A DNA stretch of 64,000 nt from assembly GCF_003852425.1 (NCBI RefSeq), contig NZ_QAJN01000016.1, forward strand, positions 1-64,000, written 5' to 3'. Positions 61,946-64,000 of this stretch are shown here, piece after piece; the stretch's first letter is position 1, and each line of letters begins with the position of its first letter. The position numbers and the translations under genes are program-made. The DNA is from Paucibacter sp. KBW04 (GTDB taxonomy: Bacteria; Pseudomonadota; Gammaproteobacteria; Burkholderiales; Burkholderiaceae_C). Under the pieces are notes generated by a model. The model ran no database searches. It was given only the letters and a program-made list of their open reading frames with translations, and was not told where the DNA came from.

Positions 61946-63556
61946 TTAGAAACGTGCGACACCAAAGCTATTGGCCCGCAAGACCCGGCGCGCACTGGCC
62001 TCGGCCAGACCCAGGCCCAGGCCCAGAACACGGCGGCTGTCGCGCGGGTCGATGACGCCGTCATCCCAGAGCCGCGCCGTGCCGTAAAGCACATGGGACT
62101 CACGGTCGATGCGCTGGCGCAGCTGGGCGCTCATGGCGGCCAGCGCTTCCTCATTGACCGGCGCGCCCATGCGTTCCAGCTTGGCGCGGTTGAGGATGTC
62201 CATCACCTGGGCCGCCTGGGCCCCGCCCATCACCGCCGTGCGCGCCGTGGGCCAGGAGAAGATCAGCCGAGGGTCAAAGCCGCGCCCACACATGCCGTAA
62301 TTGCCCGCGCCGAAGGAGCCGCCCAGCACCAGGGTGAACTTGGGCACCGTGGCATTGGCCACGGCCTGAATCATCTTGGACCCATGCTTGATGGCCCCGC
62401 CCTGCTCGGCCGCCTTGCCCACCATATAGCCGCTGGTGTTCTGCAAGAACACCAGGGGCGTGCCGCTTTGCTCGCAGAGCTGAATGAACTGCGCCGCCTT
62501 GGTCGAGCCCTGTGGCTGTATGGGCCCGTTATTGCCGATGATGCCCACGGCATGGCCTTCGATGCGGCCATGGCCGCAGACGGTGTCGGCCGCGTAGGCG
62601 GCCTTGAACTCCAGAAAATCCGAGCCATCCAAGAGCCGGGCCAAGACCTCGCGCACGTCATAGGGCTCGCGCTCGTCCTGCGGCACCAGGCCCAGCAGTT
62701 CCTCGCTGTCGAACAAGGGCGGCTCAAACGCGCGCGGCGTCTGCGCGACGTCCCAAGGCAGATGCGCCATCAGCTCACGCACCAAGGCGATGGCATGGCC
62801 GTCATCCTCGGCCAGGTACTCGCCCAGGCCGGTGACGCGGGCATGCAAATCAGCGCCCCCAAGCTCCTCGTCCGTCGCGTCCTCACCGATGGCGGCCTTG
62901 ACCAGGGGCGGGCCGGCCAGATAGATGCTGGAGCGCTTTTTCACCAGCAGCACATAGTCGGACAAGCCCGGCAGATAAGCCCCGCCCGCCGTGGACGAGC
63001 CATGCACCACCGCGATCTGCGGCAGGCCCAGGGCCGAGAGTCGGGCCTGGTTGGCAAAGCTGCGGCCGCCTTCCACAAACATCTCGGCCTGGTACATCAG
63101 ATTGGCGCCGCCGCTCTCCACCAGATAGATCAGGGGCAGCTTGAACTCACGCGCAATCTCCTGGGCGCGCAAGGCTTTCTTCAAACCCATGGGCGCGACG
63201 GTGCCGCCCTTGATGGCGCTGTCGCTGGCCGAGATCAAAACATTTTTGCCCGCCACCCGACCCAGGCCGACGATAGCCCCACCGCCCATCACGCTGCGCT
63301 TGCCGTCGTCGTCATGCATGCCCAGCCCAGCCAGGCCGGAAAGCTCCAGAAAACCCGAGTCGCGGTCCAGCAGGCGCGCCACCCGCTCACGCGGCAGGAG
63401 CTGACCCTTGGCCTCGAACTTCTCTCGCTTGGCATTGGAGGCCTCCACCACCTTGGCCTCCAGCGCCCTCACTTCGGCCAGGCGCTGGGCCATGGCCTGG
63501 GCATTGGCCTCGAAAGCAGCCGAGCGCGGGTTCAGGCGGGAGGCCAGGGCCGTCAT
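61946..63556 (-). CDS. Acyl-CoA carboxylase beta subunit (carboxyltransferase)
   Basis: This 536-aa crotonase-like carboxyltransferase transfers CO2 from biotin to an alpha,beta-unsaturated branched acyl-CoA. Motifs are GGGAIVGLGRVAGKNVLISASDSAIKGGT, VESGGANL, VHGSSTAGGAYLPGLSDYVLLVKKRSSIYLAGPPLVKAAIGED and LVLGGSFGAGNYGMCGRGFDPRLIFSWPTARTAVMGGAQAA. These are shared by methylcrotonyl- and geranyl-CoA carboxylases. The key size-determining residue near the active site was not identified, so the substrate stays open. It starts at 63556 and overlaps the SDR stop by 4 bases. Confidence 0.9.
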   Translation of the reverse strand: MTALASRLNPRSAAFEANAQAMAQRLAEVRALEAKVVEASNAKREKFEAKGQLLPRERVARLLDRDSGFLELSGLAGLGMHDDDGKRSVMGGGAIVGLGRVAGKNVLISASDSAIKGGTVAPMGLKKALRAQEIAREFKLPLIYLVESGGANLMYQAEMFVEGGRSFANQARLSALGLPQIAVVHGSSTAGGAYLPGLSDYVLLVKKRSSIYLAGPPLVKAAIGEDATDEELGGADLHARVTGLGEYLAEDDGHAIALVRELMAHLPWDVAQTPRAFEPPLFDSEELLGLVPQDEREPYDVREVLARLLDGSDFLEFKAAYAADTVCGHGRIEGHAVGIIGNNGPIQPQGSTKAAQFIQLCEQSGTPLVFLQNTSGYMVGKAAEQGGAIKHGSKMIQAVANATVPKFTLVLGGSFGAGNYGMCGRGFDPRLIFSWPTARTAVMGGAQAAQVMDILNRAKLERMGAPVNEEALAAMSAQLRQRIDRESHVLYGTARLWDDGVIDPRDSRRVLGLGLGLAEASARRVLRANSFGVARF

Positions 63557-64000
63557 CCCAACACCTTGGGATCGGCGGCGCGGTGGAAGCCCTCATAACG
63601 CTCAGTGCCCGCATGGTCGATCGAGGGGAACATGGGGTTGCCCAGCGAGGCGCCGCCGTCGATCTGCAGGGTCACGCCGGTGATGAAGCCGGCCGCCGGT
63701 GAGAGCAAGAAGACGATGGCCGCGCTGATCTCGGCCTCGCTGGCCAGGCGGCGCAAGGGCACATGGTTTTTCAGGCCGCGGATGGCCTCGCGGATCTCCT
63801 CGCCATAGCTGTCCATGCCGCTGGACGCCACCCAGCCCGGCGCCACCGCATTGACCCGCACGCCGGCATGCGCCCATTCATAGCCCGCGCTCATGGTCAG
63901 ATTGCTCATGCCCGCGCGGGCCGCGCCGCTATGCGCCATGCCGGGCATGCCGTTGCGGAAGTCCGCCGTCATATTGACGATGGCGCCGCCGCCCTGGGGC
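63553..64000 (-). CDS. SDR-family enoyl-CoA reductase-like protein (5' end outside window)
   Basis: The C-terminal ~149 residues of an SDR run from the window edge to a stop at 63553. Visible are GGGAIVNMTADFRNGM, the helix MAHSGAARAGMSNLTMSAGYEWAHAG, VRVNAVAPGW and a Gly-rich GVTLQIDGGASLG. Where classical SDRs have YxxxK, this protein has SxxxR (in HSGAARAG), the pattern of the divergent PECR/DECR-like enoyl-CoA reductases. It is the first visible gene of the catabolic operon (start outside) and is coupled to the carboxyltransferase. In atu clusters an SDR (AtuB) is similarly placed. Confidence 0.85.
   Translation of the reverse strand, partial: PQGGGAIVNMTADFRNGMPGMAHSGAARAGMSNLTMSAGYEWAHAGVRVNAVAPGWVASSGMDSYGEEIREAIRGLKNHVPLRRLASEAEISAAIVFLLSPAAGFITGVTLQIDGGASLGNPMFPSIDHAGTERYEGFHRAADPKVLG

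Noticed and set aside
57966-63556. Naming the carboxylase operon genes liuB/A/C/D.
   Set aside because: The families fit, but gene order and the dehydrogenase N-terminus favour the atu arrangement. Symbols were left empty because the substrate is not settled.
1-64000. CRISPR arrays, tRNA or rRNA genes, insertion sequences, prophage or integron signatures.
   Set aside because: No regularly spaced repeats, cloverleaf sequences, transposase/integrase ORFs or rRNA stretches were seen by reading; small tRNA-like elements could still be missed without a covariance search.

Overview
The window reads as chromosomal DNA of a Gram-negative betaproteobacterium of the order Burkholderiales. The Roseateles/Paucibacter/Mitsuaria neighbourhood is plausible, but this is inferred from gene content and not tested. 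The evidence is high GC, two Burkholderiales-type trimeric porins, a gspC gene divergent from gspG...N-D-E-F, ubiquinone synthesis (coq7), and the rsmI/yraN/SIS/BON block. I saw no rRNA, tRNA, CRISPR array, insertion sequence or prophage. The mobile-like DNA is limited to one 271-bp element with terminal inverted repeats and some hairpin clusters.

Layout. 1-3.4 kb: a truncated DUF3047 lipoprotein and two porins, each porin followed by an intrinsic terminator. 3.4-7.7 kb: coq7, an OsmC-type peroxidase, a candidate small RNA or leader, ilvA and a CobT homologue. 7.7-19.2 kb: a near-complete type II secretion cluster (gspC on the minus strand, then G-H-I-J-K-L-M-N-D-E-F, with many overlapping stops and starts). 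19.2-24.7 kb: a Kir-type potassium channel, a 5'-nucleotidase and a secreted tricorn-type protease. 24.7-30.5 kb: tyrS, an M23 peptidase, anmK, erpA and rplM-rpsI. 30.7-35.6 kb: a GNAT protein, a DUF2726 protein, srkA and htpG, the last with a good sigma-32 promoter. 35.7-39 kb: a small unknown gene, aroG (DAHP synthase) and tldD. 39-44.5 kb: LysR, an epimerase-like protein, a DUF4188 protein, rsmI/yraN, the 271-bp element, a DiaA-like SIS protein and a DolP-like lipoprotein. 44.5-50.6 kb: a beta-hydroxyacid dehydrogenase, pilU, pilT, a YggS-type PLP protein and two multihaem cytochromes c. 50.6-56 kb: a chemotaxis receptor, a small TonB-domain protein, small or unknown genes, a hairpin array, a cold-shock-domain membrane protein and an RbgA/YlqF-like GTPase. 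56-64 kb: an S1/P1 nuclease, then a tightly overlapping operon (SDR - carboxyltransferase - acyl-CoA dehydrogenase - enoyl-CoA hydratase - biotin carboxylase - BKACE). Its gene order matches the acyclic-terpene (atu) pathway better than the leucine (liu) pathway.

The most striking observation is in the tldD-aroG gap. A 29-codon leader ORF contains a dense aromatic run (Phe-Phe-Phe-Ala-Tyr-Phe-Trp-Phe). It is followed by a perfect antiterminator pairing that excludes an intrinsic terminator with nine Ts, immediately before the DAHP synthase gene. This has the anatomy of a ribosome-mediated transcription attenuator that senses charged aromatic tRNAs. An extended -10 element close upstream would make the leader peptide nearly or fully leaderless.

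Other points worth attention: a structured RNA candidate ending in a terminator upstream of ilvA, two strong hairpins at the pilT-pilU junction, a 31-aa membrane peptide with a good ribosome site, a CobT homologue with Asp at the likely catalytic Glu, and a BKACE enzyme coupled to a terpene-type carboxylation operon.
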